Shown one piece after another: positions 7,905 through 16,480 of a DNA stretch of 64,000 nucleotides. The position numbers and the translations under genes are program-made. The notes under the pieces are model-generated. The model did no database searches. It had not been told where the DNA came from and worked only from the letters and a program-made list of their open reading frames with translations. The DNA comes from Lysobacter helvus (GTDB lineage: Bacteria; Pseudomonadota; Gammaproteobacteria; Xanthomonadales; Xanthomonadaceae): positions 3,206,621 to 3,270,620 of the forward strand of contig NZ_AP024546.1 of assembly GCF_018406645.1 (NCBI RefSeq), in the 5' to 3' direction. Position 1 is the first letter of the stretch. Every line of letters begins with the position of its first letter.

Positions 7905-8516
7905 TCACCCGCCCGGCGCGCCCAGGCGCGAGAGGAAGACCTGCACGACGACCGGGTTGGCGAAGATCGCGAACGCGATGCCGTACGCCGCGCCCCAGAA
8001 ATGCGCGCTGTGGTTGATGTTGCCGTGCGCCTGGCGGTCGGCCCACGCCGAATAGCCCAGGAACAGCACGCCGTACACCACCGCCGGGCACGGGATCACG
8101 AACACGTAGATGATCCCCCACGGATTGAGCAGCACGTAGGTGAACAGCACCGCCGCCACCGCGCCCGATGCGCCCAGCGTGCGATAGGTCGCATCGTTGC
8201 GATGCCGCAGGTACGTGGGCAGCACCGAGGCGACCAGCGCCGTGATGTAGAAGATGGGGAACCCCAGCGGCCCCATCGCCTGCGCGTAGTAGCGCTCGGC
8301 CAGCGGCCCGAAGAAGAACAGCGTGAACATGTTGAACAGCACGTGCTGCCAGTCGGCATGCACGAAACCGTACGTCACCAGGCGGTCGTACTCGTGCTTG
8401 CGCGTCACCGCCGGCGGCCACAGCACCAGGCGATCGGCCAGGCGCTGGCGTTCGAACGCCGCCCACGACACGCCGACCGTCAGCGCGATCAGGATCCACG
8501 TCTGCATCGATCCCAT
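7905..8516 (-). CDS. Rhomboid-family intramembrane serine protease
   Basis: Six hydrophobic helices in 203 residues form the minimal bacterial rhomboid core. The catalytic Ser is about S117 in the GASGA motif, and the His partner is about H172 in NINHSAHFWGAAYGI, in the last helix. Helix 2 has the conserved HVLFNMFTLFFFG with the oxyanion-side His/Asn. Rhomboids cleave membrane proteins within the bilayer; substrate unknown. The gene stops 70 bases before the histone-like gene starts, and begins three bases after the GST stop, so it is probably cotranscribed with GST. Confidence 0.92.
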   Translation of the reverse strand: MGSMQTWILIALTVGVSWAAFERQRLADRLVLWPPAVTRKHEYDRLVTYGFVHADWQHVLFNMFTLFFFGPLAERYYAQAMGPLGFPIFYITALVASVLPTYLRHRNDATYRTLGASGAVAAVLFTYVLLNPWGIIYVFVIPCPAVVYGVLFLGYSAWADRQAHGNINHSAHFWGAAYGIAFAIFANPVVVQVFLSRLGAPGG

Positions 8517-8519
8517 GCG

Positions 8520-9179
8520 TCAGGCCGTCTGCGCAGCGGGCGCATTCGCCCATTCGGTGAGCCCTTCGCGCGCGTACAGCTCGGCGAACATCGGCCGCGC
8601 GCGCATCATTTGCGCGAACGCCGCCAGGTGCGGCCACTGCGTCGCCGGGCGCGGCATGCCCCGCGACCAGCGCATCAGCATCGCGAGGTAGAAATCCGCG
8701 GCGGTCAAGCGATCGCCCAGCAGGTACGGGCCCTGCTTCGCCAGTTGCGCGTCCAGGCGCTCCCAGCACGCTTCGATTCGCGGTGCGACGTTGGCGCGCA
8801 CGGTCTCGGCCAGTGCTTCGCCGGCAGGTTCATTCGGATACCACCACTGGCGGAACAGCGGCTGCACCGCGTTGGCCAGGTGGAACATCCACTGCTGGTA
8901 TTCGGCGCGTTGCGGATCATCGATGGCGGGCGCGAAGCGGTGCTGCGGATCTCGGTCGGCCAGCGTCATCAGCAGTGCGGCGGCTTCGAAGCGCGGCACG
9001 CCGTCGAGGACCAGCGTGGGCACCACGCCGTTGGGATTGAGCGCGAGGTAGTCCGGCGCCTTCTGCGCGCCCGTCGAGGTGTCGACCAGGTGCAGGCGGT
9101 GCGGCGCGCCGAGTTCCAGCAGGAGCCAATGCACCACCAGGCTGGCCGCGCCGGGGCTGTAATAGAGGACCGGTTCCAT
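8520..9179 (-). CDS. Glutathione S-transferase family protein
   Basis: The 219-residue product has the thioredoxin-like N-domain: YYSPGAASLVVHWLLLELG with the catalytic-type Ser near residue 8-12, the cis-Pro loop NPNGVVPTLVLDG, and the EAAALLMTLAD helix. The C-terminal all-helical domain has YLLGDRLTAADFYLAMLMRW, matching the N-capping GDxxTxADF motif of GSTs. It probably conjugates glutathione to electrophiles or reduces peroxides. ATG at 9179 was chosen over longer in-frame extensions because the N-terminal strand begins there. Confidence 0.92.
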   Translation of the reverse strand: MEPVLYYSPGAASLVVHWLLLELGAPHRLHLVDTSTGAQKAPDYLALNPNGVVPTLVLDGVPRFEAAALLMTLADRDPQHRFAPAIDDPQRAEYQQWMFHLANAVQPLFRQWWYPNEPAGEALAETVRANVAPRIEACWERLDAQLAKQGPYLLGDRLTAADFYLAMLMRWSRGMPRPATQWPHLAAFAQMMRARPMFAELYAREGLTEWANAPAAQTA

Positions 9180-9327
9180 CGCCACGCACTCCGCAGTCGG
9201 GGGCGCCGATGATCGCATGCGATCCGCGTCCTGCTGACGCCCCGGTGGCAGCAATAGGCCGAAGGTCACGGCGGGAATGCACGACCCCTCCGCTACCATC
9301 GCGGCTCCTTTCGCCGATGGCGCCCTC

Positions 9328-11091
9328 ATGTCCCGACCGACCTTCGCCCTGCTCGCCGCCAGCCTCGCGCTCGCGTGCGCCATGCCCGCCTTCGGCGCGA
9401 AGCCGGACCTGACGACCGTCGCCGAACGCTCGGGCGACGTTCGCACGGGCCGCTACGACGAAGTAATCCAGTTGTGCGCCGCCTTCGCGCAGGCGTACCC
9501 GGACGCGGTCCGCTGCATCGACTTCGGCACCACGCCCGAAGGCCGCCCGATGAAGGCGCTGATCGCCTCGCGCACCGGCGCGCTCACGCCCGAAGCCGCG
9601 CATGCAAAGGGCCTGCCCGTGCTGCTGGTGCAAGGCGGCATCCACGCCGGCGAGATCGACGGCAAGGACGCAGGCTTCCGCGCCTTGCGCGCGCTGCTCC
9701 AGGGCAAGGCCTCGGCCGGTGCGCTCGACAAGCAGGTGCTCGTGTTCGTGCCGGTGTTCAACGTCGACGGCCACGAACGCTTCGGCGCATGGAACCGCCC
9801 CAACCAGCGCGGCCCCGAGCAGATGGGCTGGCGCACCACCGCGCAGAACTACAACCTCAACCGCGACTACGTGAAAGCCGACGCGCCGGAGATGCAGGCG
9901 ATGCTGCGGCTGGTCGATGCGTGGGATCCGATCGCCTACATCGACCTGCACGTCACCGACGGCGCGAAGTTCGAACACGACGTCGCGATCCAGGTCGAAC
10001 CCGTGCATGCCGGCGATGCCGACCTGCGAGCCGCGGGCCGCGCGTTCCGCGACGCCGTGATCGCCGATGTCGAAAAGCACGGCGGCCTGCCCCTGCCCTT
10101 CTATCCCTCGTTCGTCGAAGGCGACAACCCCGCATCGGGCTTCGTCGACGGCGTGTCGCCGCCGCGGTTCTCCACCGGCTACTTCCAGTTGCGCAACCGC
10201 TTCGGGATGCTGGTCGAAACGCATTCGTGGCGGAACTACAAGCATCGCGTGAAGACCACGTACGACACCGTGCTCGCCGTCGTCGACCAGGTGGCCGCGC
10301 ACGGCCAGGACTGGCTGCGCATCGCCGCCGCCGCGGACGCGCGCTCGCTCGCCGGGCAGCCGGTGCCGCTGGATTACGCGGCCACCGACAAGGTCCGCAC
10401 GATCGACTATCGAGGCTACAAGTACACGCGCACGCCGTCGGACGTGTCCGGCGCGCTGATGACGCACTACGACGAGACCAGGCCGGAAATCTGGAAGCTC
10501 CCGCTGCGCGACGACGTGCAGCCCGGGCACCTGGCCACCGCGCCGCAGGCCGGTTACCTCGTGCCCGCGGCGCACGCGGCGTGGGTGGGCGCGAAGCTGA
10601 AGGTGCACGGCATCGCGTTCACCGTCGTCGACCACGCCTTGCCGAAGCGTGGCGTGCAGGCGTTCCGCGCGACGAAGACCCAGTTCTCGCCGCGCTCCAA
10701 CGAAGGCCACCAGATGCTCACCGTCGAAGGCGCGTGGCAGCCCGAGACGCGCGACGTCGCCGCCGGCGCGCTGTTCGTGCCGATCGCGCAGCCGAAGGCG
10801 CGCCTGGTGATGGCGCTGCTGGAACCGCAGGCACCGGACGCGCTCGCCGCATGGGGCGAATTCAACACAGCGTTCGAGCAGAAGGAATACATGGAGTCCT
10901 ACGTCGCCGAAGACGTGGCGCGCGAGATGCTGAAGGACCCGAAGGTCAAGGCGGCGTTCGACGAAGCATTGAAGGATCCCGCGTTCGCGAAGGATCCCGA
11001 CGCGCGCCTGGCGTTCTTCGCCAAGCGGCATTCGTCGTGGGACGAGCGCTTCAACCTGTATCCGGTGCTGCGCCTGGACACGGCGCCCTGA
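9328..11091 (+). CDS. Secreted M14-family zinc carboxypeptidase
   Basis: A signal peptide (MSRPTFALLAASLALACAMPAFG) precedes a 565-residue mature protein. Zinc ligands of the M14 fold are visible: HAGE (about H106 and E109) in QGGIHAGEIDGKDAG and a third His about H208 in YIDLHVTDGAKFEHD. The motif NYNLNRDYVKADAPEMQAM supplies the substrate-binding Asn-Arg pair and LRNRFGMLVETHSWRNYKHRV is the catalytic-Glu helix region. It probably hydrolyses peptides or cell-wall peptides in the periplasm or outside. The start at the signal peptide is preferred over an in-frame ATG 17 codons upstream. Confidence 0.88.
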   Translation: MSRPTFALLAASLALACAMPAFGAKPDLTTVAERSGDVRTGRYDEVIQLCAAFAQAYPDAVRCIDFGTTPEGRPMKALIASRTGALTPEAAHAKGLPVLLVQGGIHAGEIDGKDAGFRALRALLQGKASAGALDKQVLVFVPVFNVDGHERFGAWNRPNQRGPEQMGWRTTAQNYNLNRDYVKADAPEMQAMLRLVDAWDPIAYIDLHVTDGAKFEHDVAIQVEPVHAGDADLRAAGRAFRDAVIADVEKHGGLPLPFYPSFVEGDNPASGFVDGVSPPRFSTGYFQLRNRFGMLVETHSWRNYKHRVKTTYDTVLAVVDQVAAHGQDWLRIAAAADARSLAGQPVPLDYAATDKVRTIDYRGYKYTRTPSDVSGALMTHYDETRPEIWKLPLRDDVQPGHLATAPQAGYLVPAAHAAWVGAKLKVHGIAFTVVDHALPKRGVQAFRATKTQFSPRSNEGHQMLTVEGAWQPETRDVAAGALFVPIAQPKARLVMALLEPQAPDALAAWGEFNTAFEQKEYMESYVAEDVAREMLKDPKVKAAFDEALKDPAFAKDPDARLAFFAKRHSSWDERFNLYPVLRLDTAP

Positions 11092-11094
11092 GGC

Positions 11095-11244
11095 TCAGTG
11101 GCGCTTGAAGTACTGGACCTCGCGTTCGTGCTTCTCCGCCGCGGCGCGGCTGTCGAACGTGCCGAGGTTGCGGCGCTTGCCGGTCTTCGGATCGACCTTG
11201 CGCGAGTACAGGCGGTACTGGCCGTTGGCGAGTTTGCGGATCAT
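11095..11244 (-). CDS. 49-residue basic protein, conserved-looking
   Basis: The product begins MIRKLANGQYRLYSRKVDPK and ends with AAEKHEREVQYFKRH. The pattern of GQYRLYSRK followed by KTGKRRNLGTF and a helix AAEKHEREVQ resembles the AP2-like/DUF2188-like N-terminal arm-binding domain of tyrosine integrases and short stand-alone relatives, which bind DNA; this is a resemblance by eye. It ends three bases from the M14 stop (convergent). The ATG has GGAGGCCCGCC upstream, a good ribosome binding site. It is too short for many gene finders. Confidence 0.65.
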   Translation of the reverse strand: MIRKLANGQYRLYSRKVDPKTGKRRNLGTFDSRAAAEKHEREVQYFKRH

Positions 11245-11355
11245 GGCGGGCCTCCGGGTCGCGGTGCCCGTCCATGACAACGCGGCCTGCGTGAAGAACG
11301 CGCGGGCGGCCGTGCGGCGTACGATGGCGCCGCCTGTCGAACGGAAACCCTGGCC

Positions 11356-12384
11356 ATGATCGCCGTGCGCACCGCCCTCGCTGCCGTCCTCGTCGCATCG
11401 CTCGCCGGTTGTCCGCAGGAAGTGCCGCCGATGGCGCCTGCGGATACGCCCATGCCCACGGAATCGAATTTCATCCACGGCCGCGCGTCCTACCTCGAAC
11501 GCATCAAGATCCCGCCGGGCGCGGATTTCACCGTGCAACTGATCGACAACCAGCTCGCCGACACGCCGAAGGCCGTGATCGCGACGACGACGCTCGAGGA
11601 TGTCGCGGGCCCGCCGTACGATTTCGCGCTGCAATACGATCCGGCAAAACTCCGCCCGAACGGGCAGTACGGTTTGAGCGCGACGTTGCGCGGTGCGGAT
11701 GGCGGCTTGCTGTTCGTCACCGGCACGCGCGTGCCGGTGACGATCGGCGACACGAAGGTGGTCGAGTTCCGCATGGTGCGGGCGAGCGCAGGCGATGCGC
11801 CGCAGCCGGCGGCGCAGCTCAACCGCACGCAGTGGACGTGCGGTGGCATGACGTTCGCAGCCGTGTTCGACATGACGAACGGACGCGTGGAACTCGCGTT
11901 GCCGGATGGCGCGTTGTCGTTGCCGCAAGCCGTGTCGGCGTCCGGCGCGCGCTACAACGACCACCTCGGCAACGAATTCTGGACGAAGGGCAGCAGCGGC
12001 ACGCTGACGCGCGCGGGCGGCAAGAAATCCGATTGCGTGCAGGCCGACGCGAAGCCCGCGAGCGGATCGGTGTGGGACAAGGCGAAGGCGCGCGGCATCG
12101 CGTTCCGCGCGATCGGGACGGAACCAGGCTGGCTCGTCGAAGTCGGCCAGGGCGAAACGCCGATGCTGCATGCCGAACTCGATTACGGCGAACACAAGTT
12201 CGACGCGAAGGTGCAGATGTTGTCGGGCTTGCTGGGGTACGCCTCGACGCAAGGCCAACCGATGCGCCTGGTGCTGGAGCGCAAGGCGTGCAGCGACGGC
12301 ATGAGCGACGAGCGCTACCCGGTGGATGCGACGTTCGAAGTCGGCGCGAAGCGGTACCGCGGGTGCGGCCGTTTCCTCGACTGA
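11356..12384 (+). CDS. Lipoprotein with YbaY-like and MliC-like domains
   Basis: The 342-residue product has a lipoprotein signal ending VASLAGC. Three parts follow: a YbaY/type III secretion pilotin-like domain at about 40-145 (VHGRASYLERIKIPPGADFTVQL-like start, RLRPNGQYGLSATL-like middle), an MliC-like lysozyme-inhibitor domain at about 155-225 (WTCGGMTFAAVF, GARYNDHLGNEFWTKG, two Cys), and a COG3650-like domain at about 240-342 (GIAFRAIGTEPGWLVEV, KACSDGMSDERYP). MliC domains inhibit c-type lysozyme in the periplasm. The fusion suggests an envelope-defence role; substrate binding is untested. Confidence 0.85.
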   Translation: MIAVRTALAAVLVASLAGCPQEVPPMAPADTPMPTESNFIHGRASYLERIKIPPGADFTVQLIDNQLADTPKAVIATTTLEDVAGPPYDFALQYDPAKLRPNGQYGLSATLRGADGGLLFVTGTRVPVTIGDTKVVEFRMVRASAGDAPQPAAQLNRTQWTCGGMTFAAVFDMTNGRVELALPDGALSLPQAVSASGARYNDHLGNEFWTKGSSGTLTRAGGKKSDCVQADAKPASGSVWDKAKARGIAFRAIGTEPGWLVEVGQGETPMLHAELDYGEHKFDAKVQMLSGLLGYASTQGQPMRLVLERKACSDGMSDERYPVDATFEVGAKRYRGCGRFLD

Positions 12385-12388
12385 CGCG

Positions 12389-12988
12389 TCAGCAGTCCAG
12401 GTACTTCCAGTTCCGCACTTTCCCTTCGGCCATCCACGCGACCGCCTGCGCCAAGCGCTTCGCCCGCGTCTCTTCGCGCTTGGCTTCCTCGATCCAGCCG
12501 ATGTATTCCCGTTGCTGGCCGGGCGGGAAGCTTTCGAAGGTCTTGCGCGCCTTCGCGTTCTTCTTGAGCGCGGCCAGCAGGTCCTCCGGCGCCTGCGGCG
12601 GCGGCTTCGGCGCGGACTTGCGCGCGGCCGGCGCCTTCACCTTGTCGACGTTGAGTTGCATCGCACGCTTGATGTGCGCCAGCAATGTCTTCTTCGGCGG
12701 CAGGTCCTTGAGCGACGTCATTTTCCCGTAACTGCCCATGCCATCGCGCGGCGCGCCCTCGCCCACCACGAGCGCGTGCTTCCAGTACCCGAACGACGCG
12801 TGCTGCTTGAACGCCGCCATCCCGCACAGGATGCCGCCGCCGTACACGAACGTCGGCATGCTCCACTTCATCGTTTCCTCCACATCCGGGCACGCCTCGT
12901 GGACGATGGCGCGCACGCGTTCGAGGATGGGCCGCGCGAAGTCGGCCTGGGCGGCGATGTAGGCGTCGATGCGGGGGTCGGTGGTCAT
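12389..12988 (-). CDS. YdeI/OmdA-family protein with DUF1801 domain
   Basis: The 199-residue product begins with a DUF1801 (YdhG-like) domain: VRAIVHEACPDVEETMKWSMPTF and CGMAAFKQHASFGYWK, with the conserved W-x-MP-x-F pattern. The C-terminal part has LLAALKKNAKARKTFESFPPGQQREYIGWIEEAKREETRAKRL, the hallmark of YdeI/OmpD-associated proteins. Function is not known biochemically; Bacillus YdeI relatives have been tied to antimicrobial peptide resistance. Start ATG at 12988 is preceded by GGAGGACCCC. Confidence 0.9.
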   Translation of the reverse strand: MTTDPRIDAYIAAQADFARPILERVRAIVHEACPDVEETMKWSMPTFVYGGGILCGMAAFKQHASFGYWKHALVVGEGAPRDGMGSYGKMTSLKDLPPKKTLLAHIKRAMQLNVDKVKAPAARKSAPKPPPQAPEDLLAALKKNAKARKTFESFPPGQQREYIGWIEEAKREETRAKRLAQAVAWMAEGKVRNWKYLDC

Positions 12989-13022
12989 GGGGTCCTCCGG
13001 CGCACATCCTGCGGGGATCGCC

Positions 13023-13538
13023 TCACGCCCGCAACGCCCAGCGCCCCAACACCTCGTACGCCCCTTCCGCACTCGCCATCAGCACGAATCCGTCCACCTG
13101 CCAGCGCAACGGCGCAATGGCCGACGGCACCGCGCGTTTCGGATCGCGCAGGATCGTCACGTGCGGCACGAAGCGCTCCTCCTCGCGCATCGGCACGGCA
13201 TGCGCGCGGCACGATTCCGTGAGCGCGTCGTGCAACGCCTGCAAGGGCCGCGGCGTCACCGCACAGCCGAGCCAGCCGATGCGACGGCCGAAGCGGTCCG
13301 CGCGATCGAGTTCGAATGCAAACGGCACGCTTGCGATCGCATCGCCCGCCGCGCGCGCCGCCGCGACGACATCGTCCGGCAGCGGATCCGTGAAGCCCTG
13401 CAGGAAGCGCAACGTCATGTGCAGTTTCGCGGGCTTCGTCGCGCGGCCGCCCCACGCCAGGTGGAGGCGCGCGGCGTCGTTGGCGATCGCGTCGCGCAGC
13501 GCCGCATCCGGTGCGAGGGCGAAGAACAGGTGGCGCAT
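13023..13538 (-). CDS. thpR: RNA 2',3'-cyclic phosphodiesterase (ThpR/LigT family)
   Basis: The 171-residue product has both 2H-phosphoesterase signatures, HMTLRF at about residue 40 and HVTILRD at about residue 127, and the typical start RHLFFALAPDAALRDAI. ThpR hydrolyses RNA 2',3'-cyclic phosphates and in E. coli can ligate tRNA halves in vitro. It lies 61 bases from the divergently transcribed RNase/barstar pair, and barnase-type RNases generate exactly 2',3'-cyclic phosphate ends, so the pairing is suggestive but unproven. Confidence 0.9.
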   Translation of the reverse strand: MRHLFFALAPDAALRDAIANDAARLHLAWGGRATKPAKLHMTLRFLQGFTDPLPDDVVAAARAAGDAIASVPFAFELDRADRFGRRIGWLGCAVTPRPLQALHDALTESCRAHAVPMREEERFVPHVTILRDPKRAVPSAIAPLRWQVDGFVLMASAEGAYEVLGRWALRA

Positions 13539-13598
13539 CGTGACGACCGATGATCCTCGGAAGGAGTATCGTGCGCCCGGTCCCCACTGGAAGGCGAC

Positions 13599-14069
13599 AT
13601 GCGCCGACACCTGCGCAATCCCTGGATCTGGGTGGCGGCCGCGATCCTGTTCGCGGCGTGGCTGTTCTGGCCGCGCACCGTGCAGTCGCCGGCGCCGCAC
13701 GAAGTCCCGCCCGCACAATCGGCCCCCGCCACCGGCGGCGTGGCGGTCGCGGACAGCGCCGCAGTCGACACCGCGCCCCGATCCGCCCCCGCGCTCGACC
13801 TGCCGCCCGAAGCGCTGCACACCCTGCAACTGATCGCGCGCGGCGGCCCGTTCCCGCACCGGCAGGACGGCCAGGTGTTCGGCAACCGCGAACGCCTGCT
13901 GCCTCCGAAACCGCGCGGCTACTACCACGAGTACACCGTGGAAACGCCGGGCGCCGGCAACCGCGGCACGCGGCGCATCATCACCGGCGGACAGCCGGTC
14001 GAAGCCTGGTACTACACCGACGATCACTACGCGTCGTTCCGCGCGTTCGATGGAGCGCGCGCACGATGA
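13599..14069 (+). CDS. Membrane-anchored or secreted barnase-type guanyl ribonuclease
   Basis: The 156-residue product has an N-terminal hydrophobic segment (about 9-24), a Pro/Ala linker to residue 65 and a microbial RNase (barnase/N1/T1) domain. Catalytic residues line up with barnase: E111 (barnase E73), R126 (R87) and H143 (H102), in FGNRERLLP, YYHEYTVET, TRRIITGG and YTDDHYASF. No clean cleavage site follows the hydrophobic stretch (WLFWPR), so it may remain anchored. Such enzymes cleave RNA after G. The barstar gene overlaps its stop by four bases, ensuring inhibitor synthesis. Confidence 0.92.
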   Translation: MRRHLRNPWIWVAAAILFAAWLFWPRTVQSPAPHEVPPAQSAPATGGVAVADSAAVDTAPRSAPALDLPPEALHTLQLIARGGPFPHRQDGQVFGNRERLLPPKPRGYYHEYTVETPGAGNRGTRRIITGGQPVEAWYYTDDHYASFRAFDGARAR

Positions 14070-14518
14070 GCGAATCGGGTTGGGAACTGGGGCTGTCGGA
14101 CGCCGAGAACGCGGGCGTCTATTTCGTCACCGCCGATGACCTCGACACGCTCGGCGTCGCCGCGCGCGATGCGGGCCTGCACGTGCGCCGCATCGACCTG
14201 TCCGGCGGCGAGAAGCAGGCGATCCTGATGCGCATCGCGACCGCGCTGGACTTCCCGCGCACCTACGGCCGCAACTGGGATGCGTTGTCCGATGCGCTGC
14301 GCGACCTGTCGTGGATGCCGGGCACGGGCTACACGCTGCTGTTCGAGAACGCCGGCGACCTGCAGCAGGACGAAGGCGAAGACTTCGACACGCTGCTGGA
14401 GATCCTGGAGGAATGCGCGCAGGACTGGGGCAAGAGCGACGTGCCGTTCTGGTCGTTCCTGGCGCTGCCCGAATCGGTGTTCGACGAGATCGACGCGGCG
14501 GCCTCGCAGGACCACTGA
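14066..14518 (+). CDS. Barstar-family ribonuclease inhibitor
   Basis: The 150-residue product contains the barstar core FPRTYGRNWDALSDALRDL, matching barstar YYGENLDALWD with the interface residues Tyr29, Asp35 and Asp39, and a second-half helix TLLEILEECAQDWGK. It should bind and block the upstream barnase-type RNase in the cytoplasm. ATG overlaps the RNase stop (ATGA). An N-terminal extension of about 45 residues (MSESGWELGLSDAENAGVYF) precedes the core, longer than Bacillus barstar (90). The gene abuts the convergent uup stop with no gap. Confidence 0.92.
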   Translation: MSESGWELGLSDAENAGVYFVTADDLDTLGVAARDAGLHVRRIDLSGGEKQAILMRIATALDFPRTYGRNWDALSDALRDLSWMPGTGYTLLFENAGDLQQDEGEDFDTLLEILEECAQDWGKSDVPFWSFLALPESVFDEIDAAASQDH

Positions 14519-16414
14519 TCAGCCGGCGTCGAGCTCCGCCCAGCGCGCGTACGCGGTGTCGAGTTCCGCCTGCGCCTTCGCCAGGTCCGCGTTGTGCGCC
14601 ACGATCGCGGTGCTGTCGCGCTGGAAGAACGTTGGCGCGTTCATCGCGTCGGTGAGCGCGGCCACTTTGGCTTCCAGCGTTTCGATCCGCGCCGGCAGCT
14701 GCTCGAGTTCCTTCTGTTCCTTGAAGCTCAGACGGCGTTTGGCGGCGGGTGCGGGCGTCGGCGGCGGTGCGGCGACGCGTTCCGAGTTCGGCGTATCGCG
14801 CACGAGCCGCGACGCAAGGTTGGCACTCGCCGGCGCGGGCCGCTGGCGCAGCCAGTCGGTGTAACCGCCGACGTATTCGCCGACCTTGCCGTCGCCTTCC
14901 ATCACCAGCGTGGACGTCACCACGCGGTCGAGGAAGTCGCGGTCATGGCTCACCAGCAGCAGCGTGCCGGCGTAATCGCCGAGCAGTTCTTCCAGCAGTT
15001 CGAGCGTTTCGACGTCGAGGTCGTTGGTGGGTTCGTCCATCACCAGCAGGTTGGACGGCTGCGCAAACAGGCGCGCGAGCAGCAGGCGGTTGCGTTCGCC
15101 GCCGGACAGGCGCGTGATCGGGGCGCGCGCGCGTTCGGGCGTGAACAGGAATTCCTGCAGGTAGCCGAGCACGTGCTTGCGCTTGCCGCCCACTTCCACG
15201 AAGTCCTGGCCTTCCGACACGTTTTCCATCGCGGTCCAGTCTTCGCGCAAGGTGGCGCGTTGCTGGTCGAAGTACGCGATCTGCAAGCCGGTGCCGGGCT
15301 TGACGATACCGGCCTGCGGGGTGAGTTCGCCGAGCAGGAGTTTGAGCAGCGTGGTCTTGCCGCTGCCGTTGGGGCCGATCAGGCCCACGCGGTCGCCGCG
15401 GAAGATCGTGGTGGAAAGATCACGCACGAGGGTGCGTTCGCCGTACGCGAACGTCACGTCCTTCGCTTCGATCACCTTCTTGCCGGACGCCTCGCCCTGC
15501 GAAGCTTCCATGCGGACCTTGCCGGTGGCGTCGCGGCGCGCGGCGCGTTCGTTGCGCATGGCCTCCAGCCGGCGCACGCGACCTTCGTCGCGCGTGCGGC
15601 GCGCCTTGATGCCCTGGCGGATCCACGTTTCTTCCTGCGCCAGCAGCTTGTCGAAGCGCGCGTTCTCCTGCGCTTCGGCGTTGGCGCGTTCCTCGCGGCG
15701 GCGCTGGTAGTTGTCGTAGTCGCCGGGCCAGCTGGTGAGGCCGCCGCGGTCGATCTCGACGATGCGCGTGGCCAGCGCGCGCAGGAAGCGCCGGTCGTGC
15801 GTGACGAACACCAGGGCGCCGTTCCAGTTCTGCAGGAACTGTTCGAGCCAGTCGATCGATTCGATGTCGAGGTGGTTGGTGGGTTCGTCGAGCAGCAGCA
15901 GGTCGGGGCCCGACACCAGCGCGCGCGCGAGCAGCACGCGGCGCTTCATGCCGCCGGACAGGCGCGCGAACACGACCTCGCCGTCGAGCTGCAGGCGGTC
16001 GAGGATTTCCTCCACCTTGCGATCGAGCGACCAGGCATGCGCGGCTTCCACCTTCGCCTGGATCCGCGAGAGCGCGTCCATGTCGACGTGCTCGGCGTGC
16101 GCGATGTGGTGGTATTCCGCGAGCAACGCACCGGCTTCGCCGAGCCCGGCGGCGACCACATCGAACACCGTGCCCTGCGCACTGGCGGGCACTTCCTGTT
16201 CCAGGCGCGCGACGCGGCGGCCGTTTTCCAGGCGCACCTCGCCGTCGTCGGGCCGCAGGTCGCCGGACAGCAGCTTGAGCAGCGTGGACTTGCCCGCGCC
16301 GTTGCGGCCGATGAGGGCGATGCGTTCGCCGGGTTCGATGGACAGGGCGACGTCGTCGAGCAGGAGGGGACCGCCGACGGAGTAGTCGACGCCCTGGAGG
16401 GTGATCAAAGGCAT
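14519..16414 (-). CDS. uup: ABC-F ATPase Uup
   Basis: The 631-residue protein has two ABC cassettes: first Walker A GRNGAGKSTLLKLL near residue 37 with signature LSGGMKRR and LLLDEPTNHLD; second Walker A GPNGSGKTTLLKLL near residue 345 with LSGGERNR and MDEPTNDLD. An inter-domain linker with basic helices and a C-terminal coiled coil of about 100 residues (FKEQKELEQLPARIETLEAKVAALTD) match Uup (635 residues in E. coli), which binds DNA and ribosomes and affects transposon excision. No membrane segments. Confidence 0.95.
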   Translation of the reverse strand: MPLITLQGVDYSVGGPLLLDDVALSIEPGERIALIGRNGAGKSTLLKLLSGDLRPDDGEVRLENGRRVARLEQEVPASAQGTVFDVVAAGLGEAGALLAEYHHIAHAEHVDMDALSRIQAKVEAAHAWSLDRKVEEILDRLQLDGEVVFARLSGGMKRRVLLARALVSGPDLLLLDEPTNHLDIESIDWLEQFLQNWNGALVFVTHDRRFLRALATRIVEIDRGGLTSWPGDYDNYQRRREERANAEAQENARFDKLLAQEETWIRQGIKARRTRDEGRVRRLEAMRNERAARRDATGKVRMEASQGEASGKKVIEAKDVTFAYGERTLVRDLSTTIFRGDRVGLIGPNGSGKTTLLKLLLGELTPQAGIVKPGTGLQIAYFDQQRATLREDWTAMENVSEGQDFVEVGGKRKHVLGYLQEFLFTPERARAPITRLSGGERNRLLLARLFAQPSNLLVMDEPTNDLDVETLELLEELLGDYAGTLLLVSHDRDFLDRVVTSTLVMEGDGKVGEYVGGYTDWLRQRPAPASANLASRLVRDTPNSERVAAPPPTPAPAAKRRLSFKEQKELEQLPARIETLEAKVAALTDAMNAPTFFQRDSTAIVAHNADLAKAQAELDTAYARWAELDAG

Positions 16415-16480
16415 CCCGGCATTCTACGGGGTTACCCTCCCCGGCCCTCCCCTGCTGTCGCACGGGAGGGAGAAGATCTG

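Noticed and set aside
8917..11031. A 704-codon minus-strand frame opposite the M14 peptidase
   Set aside because: No recognisable fold; the plus-strand M14 protein has a signal peptide and metal site.
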